From NCBI GenBank assembly GCA_019828595.1, contig JAHQRK010000032.1, forward strand, positions 496,001 to 560,000: 64,000 nt of DNA, in the 5' to 3' direction. The notes under the pieces were generated by a model, which was given only the letters and a program-made list of their open reading frames with translations, did no database searches and was not told the DNA's origin. The first letter of the stretch is position 1; each line of letters starts with the position of its first letter. Below, in pieces: positions 33,211 through 44,315 of this stretch. The position numbers and the translations under genes were made by a program. Source of the DNA: Aphanomyces cochlioides (lineage: Eukaryota; Oomycota; Saprolegniomycetes; Saprolegniales; Verrucalvaceae).

Positions 33211-34499
33211 ATCAGTCAAAATATAGCAATTCGACAATAAGAACATATTCGCTCAAAATATTTTATAGAATTTAATTCAAATTATAAAATTTAAGAGTAT
33301 TTTTGCAAAAGAAATCATTGAGCGTCGCTGGAGCTGATACATTAAAACATACTTCAATTTGTGCTTAAATCTCATGTGGACATGGCGTCTTGAAATTAGA
33401 AACTTATGAACCAATATATTGTCTTCCAAAAAAATTGTTTTGTGACCGCTACTTCATTTTCGATTAAACATAAAATATTCATTTACAAAGGTTTATCCGG
33501 ATATCGAGTTTTGACCTGGTTAATTGTAATTTCAGCCAATGAAACAACTTTCCAGCCAATGAGATTGCTGTTCTGCTTTCTTTCGATTCTCCTTGGTCAC
33601 TTGGCGTCATTTGCAATTCATCCAATTGTAGACCGCTTACGCTTTAGGCGCAGTCTCCTTACGACTCAAGAATGATTAACTGCAAATATGAATGACTGCA
33701 TACACAACAAGGACCTGTTTTACCCCCGCGAGGAAATTGATGCATCGTCAACTCCTGGAAAACTTAGGAAAAAAGAAACACGAAAATTTATATGGATAAC
33801 TTAAAGTATATAATTATCCAATGATAATAATTAAAAATTCATCTAGCAAGAAATTGAGTCAAATGAATATTGTGGATTCGCTAGAAATTTCCCAATTTGG
33901 ATTGGTTTTTTGTATCAATCTCCAATCGCGCCAACACATTGGATGAATGAAAATTAGAACAGTACTTTCTCACAAATTTTATTCAGCCAATCACAATCGC
34001 CCAAAATATTTATTAGCCAATGGCGTCGATTGGTGAATCGATCCCCGGAGTGATTCGATTGAACGGGGTCTGGAAATTCGTATCAAATCAACAATACCAT
34101 CAGAACAATTTCAACTTCAATTTACAGTTAAGGGCCCGTCTGGCAACCGAAAATATTGCAATAAATAGGCCATTTTTAGGCCAAATTCAATATTTGAGGT
34201 CAAAATATGAACTTGTTTATCTCCAAGAGTTTTGCACCAAATCCAATATTTTTGGTTGGGATATACTCACTGGAGGCTCTCAAAATGCCATTTTACGTGA
34301 TGGAGGTTTTACCTCTATTTTGAAAATGCCATAAATCGTTGATCCCAATTTAGCTGAAAATGGCATATTGATTTTGAAATTTTGCCAGACGCACCCTTAG
34401 TCTTTTGTTTTGGTCCAAATATAAATATATACAAAGATAAAGTCTAATGGGGACAGACAACAACTGCGCAACTGCGTTAGGGTGAAGATTTTGGATGGG
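33211..34499. other. AT-rich intergenic region
   Basis: Nothing gene-like is supported. The stretch holds several CCAAT boxes in the form agccaatg/c (near 33536, 33553, 33984, 34013) and a TTATCCGGATA motif near 33493. Open frames at 33406-33675 and 34020-34334 are AT-rich and lack any family feature. Confidence 0.5.
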
Positions 34500-35534
34500 A
34501 TGTCCGGGGGAGACTGCGAACAAACCATGCCGGTCCTCAAGAAAACGGTGAGCGCCATCGTCAAACGATGGGCTGCAGCGCGAGGCGTGACGATTCCCGG
34601 GAGCCCTGAGTTCGACGACGCAGACTCCTTTGACGCCTTCAGTCTCTGCAAGGCAACCCGTGTCTGGTCACTACGTCCTATGTTGGACGAGTTCGAAACT
34701 TTCATCACTTCTCAGACCCAACTAGTCATTAAGATGCGTGAGCGAATGCACATTACACTCGGTCCTGTATCGCGAAAAATGGGGATGTCAACTGGAACAT
34801 CGACGACAGTTTGCGCAAAGAAATCACGGACGCCAAAAGAAGTTGAGTTATGGACCTTGGACGATTTGCCGGAAATTCCAGACGATCTGTGGGCCGCCAT
34901 GCCTGTGATGACACAGCCTGCCGTAAATGCATTAATCACTGCAGGTTTGCCACAGTGCACAAGCGAAGCAAGAATAGGCATTGCTTTCCTGGACCTTTTG
35001 GGGTACGTATGCGAATGCATCATCGATCCAAAATACGAGGTCACCGACTCCAAAGCCCATGTCGTCGGCCAGCCTGACTTGGTAGTGAGGGGATTGCAGG
35101 AGAAGCTGGCTCTTGTGGTCGAATGCAAGATGCCATGGGGTTTTGATCTTGATCACAATGCGCCCCTCGCGGAAATCTACAACTCGCACAAAGAACACCA
35201 TGAGATGTGGGCGAAAAATGACAACAAGTCGTATGTTTGTCCACCGGGGTTGACGATTGCACGCAAAGTATTTCATGCAGTCCGACAATTGTACGGGTAC
35301 ATGGCGAGCAACAATAGTCGCTACGGCATCCTCACCACATTCACGACTACGTTCCTCTTCAAGCAAAACTACAATGGCAAGCTCTTCATTTCCAAGGGCC
35401 TCGCAGCAGACGGATTTGACCCGATGACAGTCCTTGAAGCCATCGCACGTCTCCTGCTGATCAGTCATCTACCTGCTGCAAAAGACCTCTCTGAAGCGGA
35501 ACTGTGCACGATAAAGGATCCATCCGCTCAATAG
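34500..35534 (+). CDS. Crinkler-like PD-(D/E)XK nuclease-fold protein
   Basis: 344-aa open frame from the ATG at 34500. The N-terminal half is helical. Around residues 185-210 it has a restriction-endonuclease-like core: a QPDLVV strand followed by LALVVECKMPW, i.e. the D...ExK p attern of PD-(D/E)XK enzymes. This type of domain followed by a kinase is known from oomycete Crinkler (CRN) effectors. No LFLAK-type N-terminal header or clear signal peptide is seen, so secretion is not supported. The TAG stop at 35532 is followed at once by the ATG of the kinase frame, in the same reading frame, so the two may originally have been one protein or be read separately. Confidence 0.65.
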   Translation: MSGGDCEQTMPVLKKTVSAIVKRWAAARGVTIPGSPEFDDADSFDAFSLCKATRVWSLRPMLDEFETFITSQTQLVIKMRERMHITLGPVSRKMGMSTGTSTTVCAKKSRTPKEVELWTLDDLPEIPDDLWAAMPVMTQPAVNALITAGLPQCTSEARIGIAFLDLLGYVCECIIDPKYEVTDSKAHVVGQPDLVVRGLQEKLALVVECKMPWGFDLDHNAPLAEIYNSHKEHHEMWAKNDNKSYVCPPGLTIARKVFHAVRQLYGYMASNNSRYGILTTFTTTFLFKQNYNGKLFISKGLAADGFDPMTVLEAIARLLLISHLPAAKDLSEAELCTIKDPSAQ

Positions 35535-36225
35535 ATGCCAACACCAAGCAAATCCGCGGGGAAGAAAACAAAAAAGAAGTCCAAGAAACCAACGCTAAAA
35601 AAGCACAAAGCTAACGACACCCAGGCACCTTCGGAAGAAGACGAGAGAGAGCTCGTTCTTATCACCGACCTTCCCAATTACCACGTCATTGCCGGTGGTG
35701 GCAGCGCCAGTATCGTCGCCACCGAGCTCGACGACATCCCCGTGGCCATCAAAGCCGTCGATACGTGCAAGAAACCCGAATTGCTAGACGAACTACAACG
35801 TGAATGTGACGCCTATGCGGTCCTCGAGGCTCTCCAGGGCGATTGCATCCCCATGCTGTGTTCGCCCTGCCCCCGTGGTACTCTGGGAAGGCATGTTGGA
35901 TGGCCTGGTTCTTTCCATGATCAAGGGACGGACGTTGGAAGAGATGGGAATGGATGGAATCGCAACCATCCCGCTCGAGTGTCGACAGCAAGCCGTCCAA
36001 GACCTGCGCAAGATCCACTCGCTGGGTGTCTTGCATGGCGACATGGCCGAGCGCAACCTGATTTGGTGCGAAGACGATCGTCCGCGCATTGTCTTTGTCG
36101 ATTTCGGTCGGGCTGTCACATCCTGCAACGTCGAAGATGGTCGGTTGAAGTACGAAGAGTATGAACTTTGTGGCATAACGTTACTTCAGATCCGCTACGT
36201 GGACAATTCAGATTCCGCCAAATAA
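35535..36225 (+). pseudogene. Crinkler-like protein kinase domain, frameshifted
   Basis: Begins with a Lys-rich segment, then kinase features: glycine-rich GGGSAS, the lysine strand VAIKAV, and, further on, the catalytic loop HGDMAERN and the metal-binding DFGRA. The first part is in one frame (35535 on) and the second in another (to 36225); the change falls at a run of five C at about 35871-35875. This lesion separates the N-lobe from the catalytic lobe, so no active kinase is expected unless it is a sequencing error. The small size and HGD...DFGR style match the kinase domains attached to Crinkler nucleases. Confidence 0.65.
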
Positions 36226-36517
36226 GTCGAATTGAATCGGTGAGATTGAATGTCCGTCGACCTGACGCAGAGCGAAAGTTAGTTTGTCCCGTAGAGGAGT
36301 ACTTATTCAAGATTACGAAGTGCATTCATGCGTTGATAATTCTCACGATGTTCCTTCGACATCAAGTGGACTTTTACAGCTTTCCCGTTGTATCTAGGCG
36401 CCACGGCCTGGATATTGAAATAGTTCAGTGTTTTGATCGGAATATGATGCATCGGATGGCGTCGAAGTCGGAAGTATCGTCGACAGTCCGAATCCGGATA
36501 AGAACTGACATACTGAC

Positions 36518-37882
36518 ATGGAGTCGTACGACCGCCGCTCCAGATACATGGGGAAATACTCGCCGAGGCGGCCAATTCAGTGGCAATATGGAGTCTCCAT
36601 TATGTTTCTCATTGTTGGCTTGGTCTTCATCTCGTATGAAGTCTTGTCTCTCCAGGGATACACGTCAACGTCCCCAAGGTTGCACCGAGACAACCAAGCT
36701 CTCGACGATGCAGACCTTGCTCCACTCAATCTAGAGCGCAATGCCGTACGAAGCCCGTCTATAGCAGATTCAGATAGATCAGCAGCCACACTCCGCAAGA
36801 GGGCCCACACTGCGCCACCGTCAACGACAGATGCTGTGCACTCCCGCACGACCATGATCATGATCGCCAACTTTCGAGACACAGCGCGATGTGCCGAGAC
36901 GCTCCACTCTCTTTTCATGAACGCAGTGCATCCTGAACTCCTCCGCGTGAGCATTTTTGACCAAATCTACCTCCATCAAGGTGAATTGCAGTGCATTGAT
37001 GCCTATTGCAGAAATGTCGGTGAAGCCGATTGCCGGCGCACCCAAGTTGTCCATTCGATGATTGACGCAGGTTCCTTCGACAGCTTGAATGAGTTCTGAT
37101 GGAGAGTGTTAGATCAAGCCACAGGCCCAACACGCGCCCGCTACGAGACGGAGAAAGCAGTCGCAGACGAAGACTTTTGCATGACCGTCGATTCTCACTT
37201 GGTCTTCATCCAAGGATGGGATGCTGAGCTCCACGGCCAGTGGGACTCGATTGGCAACGCGAATGCCATCATTACCGTCTATCCAAAGTCAACAGAGTTG
37301 ATGAATACCGACAACTCTGGCCTCGTCCAGCTCATGTGCCATGCTCGCATTGAAACCAACGACCCAGACACGATGATCCAGTACGGCTCACCGATTTGGA
37401 TCCCCGCCCCTGCAAAGCCGCGACTGATGTCTCAGTTCGCGGGGGGATTCAACTTTGGCAACTGTATCCAAGCCAAGACGATCCGCAACGATCCATACAC
37501 GCCGTACTTGTTCCACGGCGAGGAGTATTCCCGCGCCGCGCGGCTGTGGACAAGTGGCTACGATTTCTATGCCCCTCGCAAAGATGTCGTGTACCATTGG
37601 TACGAGCCGCGCCATGTCATGTGGGAAACCGATTGGACTGCTCGGTATGCGATGCAACAAGCGTCCAAGCGCCGCGTCCGAGCAACGCTTGGCCTTCCGT
37701 ACATGGCAGATGACTTTGACCACACGGACTTGGACAAGTTTCAACTCGGGACCAAGCGGACGTTCGCCCAGTGGCTTGCATTCACTGGAATCGATCCATA
37801 CGCGCCGTATCAAGGCACAGACGTCAACCAATTTGACAATTGCAGAGAGCTCGAGCTCATTCCATACGACAAGAAGGAATAG
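36518..37882 (+). CDS. GT60-type GlcNAc transferase (type II membrane protein)
   Basis: 442 aa from exons 36518-37070 and 37107-37882 joined over a 36-nt intron, which also removes an in-frame TGA. The family (PF11397, GT60) includes the Skp1 GlcNAc-transferase. A short basic N terminus precedes one TM segment (VSIMFLIVGLVFISYEVL, about residues 25-43), so it is probably a Golgi or cytosol-facing membrane enzyme. The catalytic part has MIMIANFRDTARCAETL, ATGPTRARY, the FCMTVDSHLVFIQGWD acidic motif, and YLFHGEEYSRAARLW, all typical. An alternative reading is a pseudogene with one stop, but the splice restores the conserved ARY motif exactly. Confidence 0.88.
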
Positions 37883-39083
37883 ATCTCTGAAATACCAACT
37901 TGGCAAGACAGCGCTGCGGCGTGAGTGTGTTCTATCTCGGTGGAAACCCTCTGGGGTGAATTTCAACCTTTTTACTGCTATCACACCATGCCATTTCCCC
38001 ACATCTTGTTGTACACTTAATAGAAAGACGCTGAGTCGTCTGACCTGTCATCTTGCGTCCGCTTAAACCTCCTTCCATCGTCTCCGTCGGGAAAGAACGC
38101 GCGTCTCGCACTGTCGTGACCACCATAGCCACTGTAGTGTGTACCTCCAATCTCACAAACCTTTATAATATAATAATTGTGAAAAATGATGTCATCAAAT
38201 GAATAAATTTATACGAGTTTTAATGCAAGCTGGATTTGACACTGCCATTTTCATTGCTTTCACTGCATTACATCTTTAGAGAATGCAGAATAACGACCAT
38301 GGACTTCAGAGAGGAGTGAAAATGATCGCTATTTGCACACAATGTAAAGATATTCTTGTACCACGACTTGCACATTTCCCACTTGGAACTTGTATACACC
38401 TGTATGAAATGATACCGCTTATCTTTTATATTGAAACCTCCTTCATTTTATTCGCCTTGATGGCTTGGAATAACCTTATCGAAACATGGACGAGAACCAG
38501 TCGTCAGCGCAAGAGGGAGATCGTCCAAGGCGATGAGCTAAAACGTCTAGATATGTGGGAAGCGTTGAAACTCAATCAGTCATCATTACACGCATAACTC
38601 GATCCAGATGTCGTCTCTCTCCCTCACTGTCCATGGCATCGACGACGACGCATATCATCGAGCCCGCTCTGTACCTTCGTGGATGTCTCAATCCAGGTGG
38701 TTGCCCGCTGCGCCCTTCATCTCCGCGTGTTTTTGCATGCAAATCAGTCGTGGAATGTTCTTGTTCCAACCACTTCAACCATGTTTGACGTGGCAAACTG
38801 AGCACGAGATCCTATCCTCGACGTTGATTGGTCCATTTTTTCGAAATCCGTCGTCGGGTTGTGAAAAACACCAGAAGAGATAGGAAAAGACAACAGATCT
38901 CTGGCCACGAAGCCCACGAGTGCGTCTCGGACATGCCGCCATGTTGCAAAGAAAGGCGAGGTATCCGTAGCAACGCCATGTGCATATGCGCGAGGAAAGT
39001 TCCCTCGTCTCGGCCTCTCTTCGTCGCCAACGGCCAGCCACGAACCAACCGCCATTTTCCAATTCGACACTTCACCAAGCTGC
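37883..39083. other. intergenic region, no supported gene
   Basis: Between the GT60 gene and the globin gene. Small open frames at 38283-38597, 38608-38883 and, on the minus strand, 38744-39154 overlap each other in different frames and show no family features. The last 200 nt are probably the globin 5' leader. Confidence 0.4.
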
Positions 39084-40352
39084 ATGGGTGGATCGCTCTC
39101 GTCCAAGCATTCCAAGATCATCTTTGCGACGCCAAATGGCTGCATTGGCATCACGGGATCGTTCGCTCAAAAGTACGCCAAGCACATGCCGCTCGACATC
39201 AAGATGCCCGTCTTGTCGCCGCGCCATGTTCAGCTCATCAAGCAAAATTGGTCGGCCATTTGCGTTGGCACTGCCGCCTTCGACCCTGAGAAGCATGGCT
39301 CGCCCGACAAGTTTTTCCACCGCACGTTCTACTCGCTCCTCTTCAACGCCGAGCCGTGCCTCCGCGCGATCTTCCGCTCGAGTTTGACCATGCAAGGCAA
39401 GTCCCTCGCGTCGATTATCAAAGTCATGACAGGTGTCATGACGACCACCAATATCGTCGACCGCATGCAAGCGCTAGCGACCAGCCATCTTAAGTTTGGC
39501 GTCCGCAAGGAAGACTACGCGACGATGGGCGTCACGCTCATCAAGACACTCGAGATCATCAGCGGCCCTGGAGCTTGGTCGCGGGACGTCAAGGAAGCGT
39601 ACTTGACGGCGTACTGCCTTCTCTTCTACCTCATCCTCCCCGTCGTTGTCCATTACGCGCCCGATCCGATGCAGGAATCTCTCGCGTGTGCGATCACGCA
39701 TGTCGAAGCTGTCACACCACGTGCGCGGCGATTGACGCTGGCGTTTGACTTTCCACTGCGCTTCCAGCCTGGCGACGGCATTCTCCTTGGCGCGGGCAAT
39801 TCCAAAGTGGCGTTTCCGATCGCATCGTTCCATGATAAAGCGACATCGAAGCTCGATATCTGCGTCGATGTCGCCACGTCCGACTGGCTCTGCCGTCAAG
39901 CCATGTGCAGCAAACTCAGGCTCTTCTGGATCGTCTCCAACGTGAATTTTGAAATCGACACGCCAGAATCGCTGCCACAAAACGTCTTGCTCGTTAGCCA
40001 AGGCGGCGTCTGCGCTGCGCCGTTCCAAGCTATGATTGAAGGCCTCCACAGCGTCCGCGATTCTTTCCCAGGCCATGTCGTGGCGCTCCAGTGCGCTCCC
40101 AGTGAAGACGAAGTCGCCCCTGTGCGTAGTCCTGTCGTGGCTAGTTGGAACCAATGCGCCGTCCATTATGCGCCACAAGTGACGGAAGAAAATCTGCGAG
40201 AGTTGGCGCCGGCGTCGCTGGATCAAGTGGTTGTGATTGTCAATGGACCTCGGGATTTCATTGCGTCGGTTGAAAAGGCCGTCGAAGCAGCAGGAGGCAA
40301 GAAAACACTCGTGCGAGCATATTCGTTTGAAAACATTCGCCAGAACCGCTAA
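39084..40352 (+). CDS. globin fused to a degenerate ferredoxin-reductase-like domain
   Basis: Single exon, 422 aa. Residues 43-190 form a globin (LSPRHVQLIKQNW, FFHRTFYSLLF, and ATSHLKFGVRKEDY with the likely proximal histidine). Residues about 205-420 resemble the FAD/NAD reductase module of flavohaemoglobins (RRLTLAFDF, FQPGDGILLGA, VLLVSQGGVCAAPFQAMI), but the usual R-x-Y-S flavin motif is not visible, so electron transfer may be lost or altered. The N terminus MGGSLSSK fits an N-myristoylation signal, suggesting membrane attachment. Possible roles are nitric-oxide handling or oxygen sensing, which is inference. Confidence 0.82.
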   Translation: MGGSLSSKHSKIIFATPNGCIGITGSFAQKYAKHMPLDIKMPVLSPRHVQLIKQNWSAICVGTAAFDPEKHGSPDKFFHRTFYSLLFNAEPCLRAIFRSSLTMQGKSLASIIKVMTGVMTTTNIVDRMQALATSHLKFGVRKEDYATMGVTLIKTLEIISGPGAWSRDVKEAYLTAYCLLFYLILPVVVHYAPDPMQESLACAITHVEAVTPRARRLTLAFDFPLRFQPGDGILLGAGNSKVAFPIASFHDKATSKLDICVDVATSDWLCRQAMCSKLRLFWIVSNVNFEIDTPESLPQNVLLVSQGGVCAAPFQAMIEGLHSVRDSFPGHVVALQCAPSEDEVAPVRSPVVASWNQCAVHYAPQVTEENLRELAPASLDQVVVIVNGPRDFIASVEKAVEAAGGKKTLVRAYSFENIRQNR

Positions 40353-41154
40353 GAACGTTCAATCTATCAAACTATCAATACACTTGGTTGTCATATTCCC
40401 CACACACATATGCGAGATCAAGTCACGGTGCAACGGTGGATGCGATGCTGGTTGAGAAAGCAAAAGCTGGAGCTCGTTACACGTCTATGGAGAGTAGCGC
40501 GTAGTGTTAAACAGCGGTGTTGAGCACTCTCTCTCTCTCTCGCTTTGTTGAATGCAAATCTAAGCCCTTCCCGTGCTGGAGGTCCAGCACCAAGTGCACT
40601 TGTGTCTCTTCAAGATCGAAAATCCTTCAACTCGTTCAAAATGGCCCAATGAGTTGCATGCACTGATTTAAATTTCACACGTGGGAGAGCACTATTAATG
40701 GTACTCCAATTCAAACCACAGACTTGCTATACCTGACGAAAATCGAATGAGCTCACTCGCGACGTACAGTAGGACCTGGTCGGGGAACGGAACGGCACGA
40801 GGCTGCATCGACCATGCATAATTCATTTCTCATCATATGGCTTTACAGTTGGCAGCTCCATCAAATGGTGGAACCGCCATGAAAGGCGAAGGAAAGAAAC
40901 AAGACCGTCCTCAATGAGATGCTCACAGAGTTTGGAATAACCTCAGTATTGATTCGTCTCCACACTCAATTCTACAACAGTAAGCTTAAAGTGCTTCATA
41001 TACAGTGATCTAACATTCGAAGCTGAAAGATTGGGGTTGAAGGGGTTAGAAATACGGGGTTTAAAGCAGAAGGGTTGAAGAGGTTTAGGGTTTAATTGAT
41101 TTGGGGTGAAGGGGTTTTAAACAGCACGAAGAAAAACCCACGTTGTGTGACAAC
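40353..41154. other. intergenic region with G-rich tracts
   Basis: No gene seen. A CT repeat (ctctctctctct) lies near 40531. From about 41028 to 41118 the DNA is rich in GGGTT and GGGGTT runs, including GGTTTAGGGTTTA, just before the acyl-CoA-binding protein gene. A similar tract is found at 42999-43072. Confidence 0.5.
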
Positions 41155-41436
41155 ATGAGCAGCGAGAAAGCGTTCGAAGAGGTCGTGGCGGAACATTTGA
41201 AGAGCTGGAAGCCAGTGAAAGCGCCATCGAACGCTGACAAGTTGAAGCTATATGCTCTCTTCAAGCAAGGCACAGTTGGTGACAATAAATCCTCTCGCCC
41301 CGGCGTGTTTGATGTCGCGGGACGGGCCAAGTGGGATGCCTGGACGGCCAAGAAGGGCTTGACCAAGAAAGCAGCGCAGGAAGCCTACGTAGCCGAGATC
41401 ACACGCCAGAAGACCGTGTACAAAAGCAAGCTTTAA
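41155..41436 (+). CDS. acyl-CoA-binding protein
   Basis: 93-aa ACBP that binds long-chain acyl-CoA esters in the cytosol. The whole protein is one ACB domain: EKAFEEVVAEHLKSW, KLKLYALFKQGTVGDN, the signature PGVFDVAGRAKWDAW, and a last helix with AYVAEI. Length and the Tyr/Lys ligand positions fit the family. The ATG at 41155 is the only sensible start. It ends 13 nt from the convergent JmjC gene. Confidence 0.95.
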   Translation: MSSEKAFEEVVAEHLKSWKPVKAPSNADKLKLYALFKQGTVGDNKSSRPGVFDVAGRAKWDAWTAKKGLTKKAAQEAYVAEITRQKTVYKSKL

Positions 41437-41448
41437 CTCAAATAAAGC

Positions 41449-42956
41449 CTACAGTTCCTCATGCGACGACTGCGCTTGTTCCAACAGGTCTGCGTACGCC
41501 ATGCTGAATCGCAGTGGACATGTCTGACATGGGAAATCCTTGTTGTACACCGGCTTGTACCAATAGTTCACCGCAACGTTGCGAGGCTCGTCTTTCGCCG
41601 GCGCAGAGACGACTTCATGCCACCAGAACGAAGGCTACAAGATGTCACGTGAGGTCAACACCGGAGTTCTAGCGCCTGACGTACGACAAAGATCGTGTCG
41701 CCTTCCTCGACGACGCAGCGCATTGCATTAGCCTCGGCAAACCGCGGATACATCTCCAGATCTGGGGCTTGAATGTCCACGGGCGAGTTCACCATTGACG
41801 TCGATTCCATGAGCCTTCGTCTGATGAACTGATTGCCCTCCAAGTCGTACTGCGCCTACAATTTCACCATGAGCCACCGGCACCACTGCAGCTATTAATC
41901 GAGGGCATCTACCTCTCGGATGTGACCTTCATAGATGCGCGTGTTGTCGGAAGGATCGTACAGGATGAACTCTTTTCTGCCGGCGACCATCGTCATGAGG
42001 TTCTCAAACGGATCGAAATGCAGTTTCCCGACGCTTTTGCCGTCGCCAAACCACAAATTCGCCACGTCGAGCTTGAGGAACGGTGCCCAGTCGAACTTTG
42101 GCGCATCGTCAATGAGCTCAGGGACGTACGTTGCCATGGACAAGTATTCCAAGTAGTACGACGTCGCAGTTGGAGCTGTCGACGTCAGCTTGTCGATGAA
42201 CGTGGAGAATGGCATATTAGTCGCCGCGGGGCGCACCAACACCTTGTCTGGAGATTCCAACTGAGTGGCGACGTAGTCTGGAATCTCTTTGTCGCCTTCC
42301 CACCAACTTAATGGCTCACAGCCTTCGAAATCGCCATTTGGAGATATCTTGACATGGACTTGGCGGCTTCCAATGCGGTCGATCAAGGTCTTAGTCGACC
42401 AACTCGAAGCTTGGACGAGCTCTAGTGCTGTCTGCTTGATCACCAGCGGCTCATTGCGCAAGACGTGGTCTCGGAGAACGGCGACCGAGATTTCAGACGC
42501 TGGAATGGACCGACATATCGCTTGGGGCTTTACTTTGAACAGAGAATTTTCAAGAGCATGGATCGTATCGGCTAGAGGATGCAATCGTCCCGATGGAAGT
42601 CGTAGTTTATGTGTCCGGTGGTTGATAAAGTCGACAAGAGCTGGCAGTGATATCTGGCCTGGAAACGTTTCCGCAGACGGCAATCCACGCAACAAGCACG
42701 TCTTGGCTGAGCTTGCGTCGTGCTTTGGATAAAAGAGGATCTTGCTGGCACGGAATTCGTTCACGTCCTCGACAAAGCAAACGTCTCCGTCCGATTGATA
42801 CACATACTTGGCTTGCTGAAATTCGTTCAGGAGAGGGCCCGAATGGCCTTGAAAGACCAGTGTATGGCAGCTAGCATTCAACGCCAGTGATGAAACTGCT
42901 CCAGAGCTTGCGATGAGTGCTGAAGCGGCGGCTACGAGCAGTGGCAGCCCGTGCAT
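41449..42956 (-). CDS. secretory-type JmjC/cupin-8 protein (JMJD7/HSPBAP1-like)
   Basis: 466 aa from exons (descending) 41913-42956, 41685-41855 and 41449-41634, introns 57 and 50 nt. The start at 42956 gives an N-terminal signal peptide (MHGLPLLVAAASALIASSGA). A unique region of about 150 residues precedes the cupin-8 domain: NEPLVIKQTALELV, NLWFGDGKSVGKLHFDPFEN with the H-x-D metal pair, MVAGRKEFILYDPSD, EEGDTIFV and, after the second splice, PSFWWHEV with the distal His. It is likely a 2-oxoglutarate/Fe hydroxylase, but in the secretory pathway, unlike cytosolic JMJD7. Confidence 0.87.
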
Positions 42957-42998
42957 TGTTGGAGATCCACTTGTCACCGTCTTGACGTGGCAATCTTC

Positions 42999-43072
42999 AG
43001 GGGTTGTAGGGGTTAAGGGGTGCAGTGGTTACTGTCGGGGTTTTGAACTTCAAGGGGTTTCGGGGTTACGAG
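42999..43072 (+). repeat. G-rich GGGGTT tract upstream of RFC4
   Basis: Seven runs of GGGG, most followed by TT, in about 75 nt, e.g. AGGGGTTGTAGGGGTTAAGG. It lies between the divergent JmjC and RFC4 genes. It is similar to the tract at 41028-41118. A promoter element or a quadruplex-forming sequence are both possible. Confidence 0.5.
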
Positions 43073-43125
43073 ATTTTGGGTGCCGCCAGAATCCAAACAC
43101 AAATTCGAGCATTGGCGGGAAGTCC

Positions 43126-44315
43126 ATGAGTGGTCCGAAGCATCTCCCGTGGGTCGAGAAATAGTACGTAGATCGAGTCCACCGCGATCTCAAGTGTGTG
43201 TTCTAGCCGTCCAAAGTCCGTGAGCGACATTTCGCATCAAGATGAAGTCGTGAGCGCTCTCCGGACGTCGATCGCGAACGGTCAACTACCACATTTGCTC
43301 TTCTACGGCCCGCCTGGAACAGGGAAAACATCGACAATCATTGCCGTCGCACGTGAACTATTCGGTCCAAAGTTTCGCGAGAATGGTCGTTTCTTGGAAC
43401 TGAACGCGTCAGACGATCGAGGGATCTCGGTGATCCGTGAAAAGGTCAAATCGTTTGCCCAAGGGGCGATCTCCGGATCGTCCAACATGCCGCCGTTCAA
43501 AATCATAGTCCTGGATGAAGCCGATTCCATGACCAACGACGCACAATCGGCTCTGCGTCGCATGATGGAGAACTACTCAAAAGTAACGCGCTTTTGCCTC
43601 ATTTGTAACTACGTCAGTCGGTGAGCATCCCAACGCTCGTGTCATCTCTCATCGTGGTAGGATCATTGAGCCTGTTGCATCTCGGTGTGCCAAATTTCGA
43701 TATCAACCGCTCGAGCAAGTGTCCATGACTGCACGAATTCAATACGTTTGCGAGCAGGAAAACGTGAATATTTCCAACGAAGCAACGACGACACTGCTCC
43801 AAGTCTCGGGTGGAGACTTGCGCAAAGCGATCAACTACGTCCAAAGTGCCAACCAGCTCAACGGCGATCAAATCACGGAAGACGATATCCTCGCTATTGC
43901 TGGCGTATGCTTCTCCATCGAGTCTCTTCTCATTCACATCGCTCTGTAGGTTGCACCGAAGGCACTGTTCGACAAGCTATGGATCCACGTCGCGAAGAAC
44001 TCATTCGATCAACTCAAAGACGAAGTAGAAGACATTCTGTACGCTGGCTATCCCGTCCTGACGATCCTCCACCAACTGGCAGACGAAGTCGTGGCCAACA
44101 AGTCGATGGATCCACTCAAGAAAGCCAAAGTTTGTCTGTGCATCGCCGAAGCCGACAAGAAACTCGGCGACGGCGCTAGTGAATACATGCAACTGCTGGA
44201 CGTCGCGGCGTCTCTCATGCGTACGTATCATGAATAATGCTAGCTCGTCTTTGAAGTATTGACGCAAGGAATGCAACACGTTGTTATGCAGTTAGATGCG
44301 GCTCCAGTCGCCTAG
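43126..44315 (+). CDS. RFC4: replication factor C subunit 4 (clamp loader ATPase)
   Basis: 341 aa, part of the RFC pentamer that loads PCNA at primer ends. Exons: 43126-43163, 43207-43620, 43661-43904, 43950-44220, 44257-44315; introns 43, 40, 45 and 36 nt. Signatures: PWVEKYRP across the first splice, Walker [22 protein letters not shown], Walker [11 protein letters not shown], the SRC arginine-finger region ([14 protein letters not shown]), and [12 protein letters not shown] of sensor 2. The retained pairing of [10 protein letters not shown] and [14 protein letters not shown] favours RFC4 over RFC2, RFC3 or RFC5. The last exon is short but in phase, and its TAG shares a CTAG with the stop of the convergent PAN gene. 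Confidence 0.93.

Noticed and set aside
34020..34334. 104-codon open frame on the plus strand
   Set aside because: AT-rich composition unlike the neighbouring genes and no recognisable features.
37071..37106. In-frame TGA in the GT60 gene suggesting a pseudogene or stop readthrough
   Set aside because: A 36-nt GT-AG intron removes it and rebuilds the conserved motif before ARY; phase and length fit the other introns.
38283..39154. Several mutually overlapping frames before the globin gene
   Set aside because: No frame has domain features and they exclude one another; probably leader and intergenic DNA.
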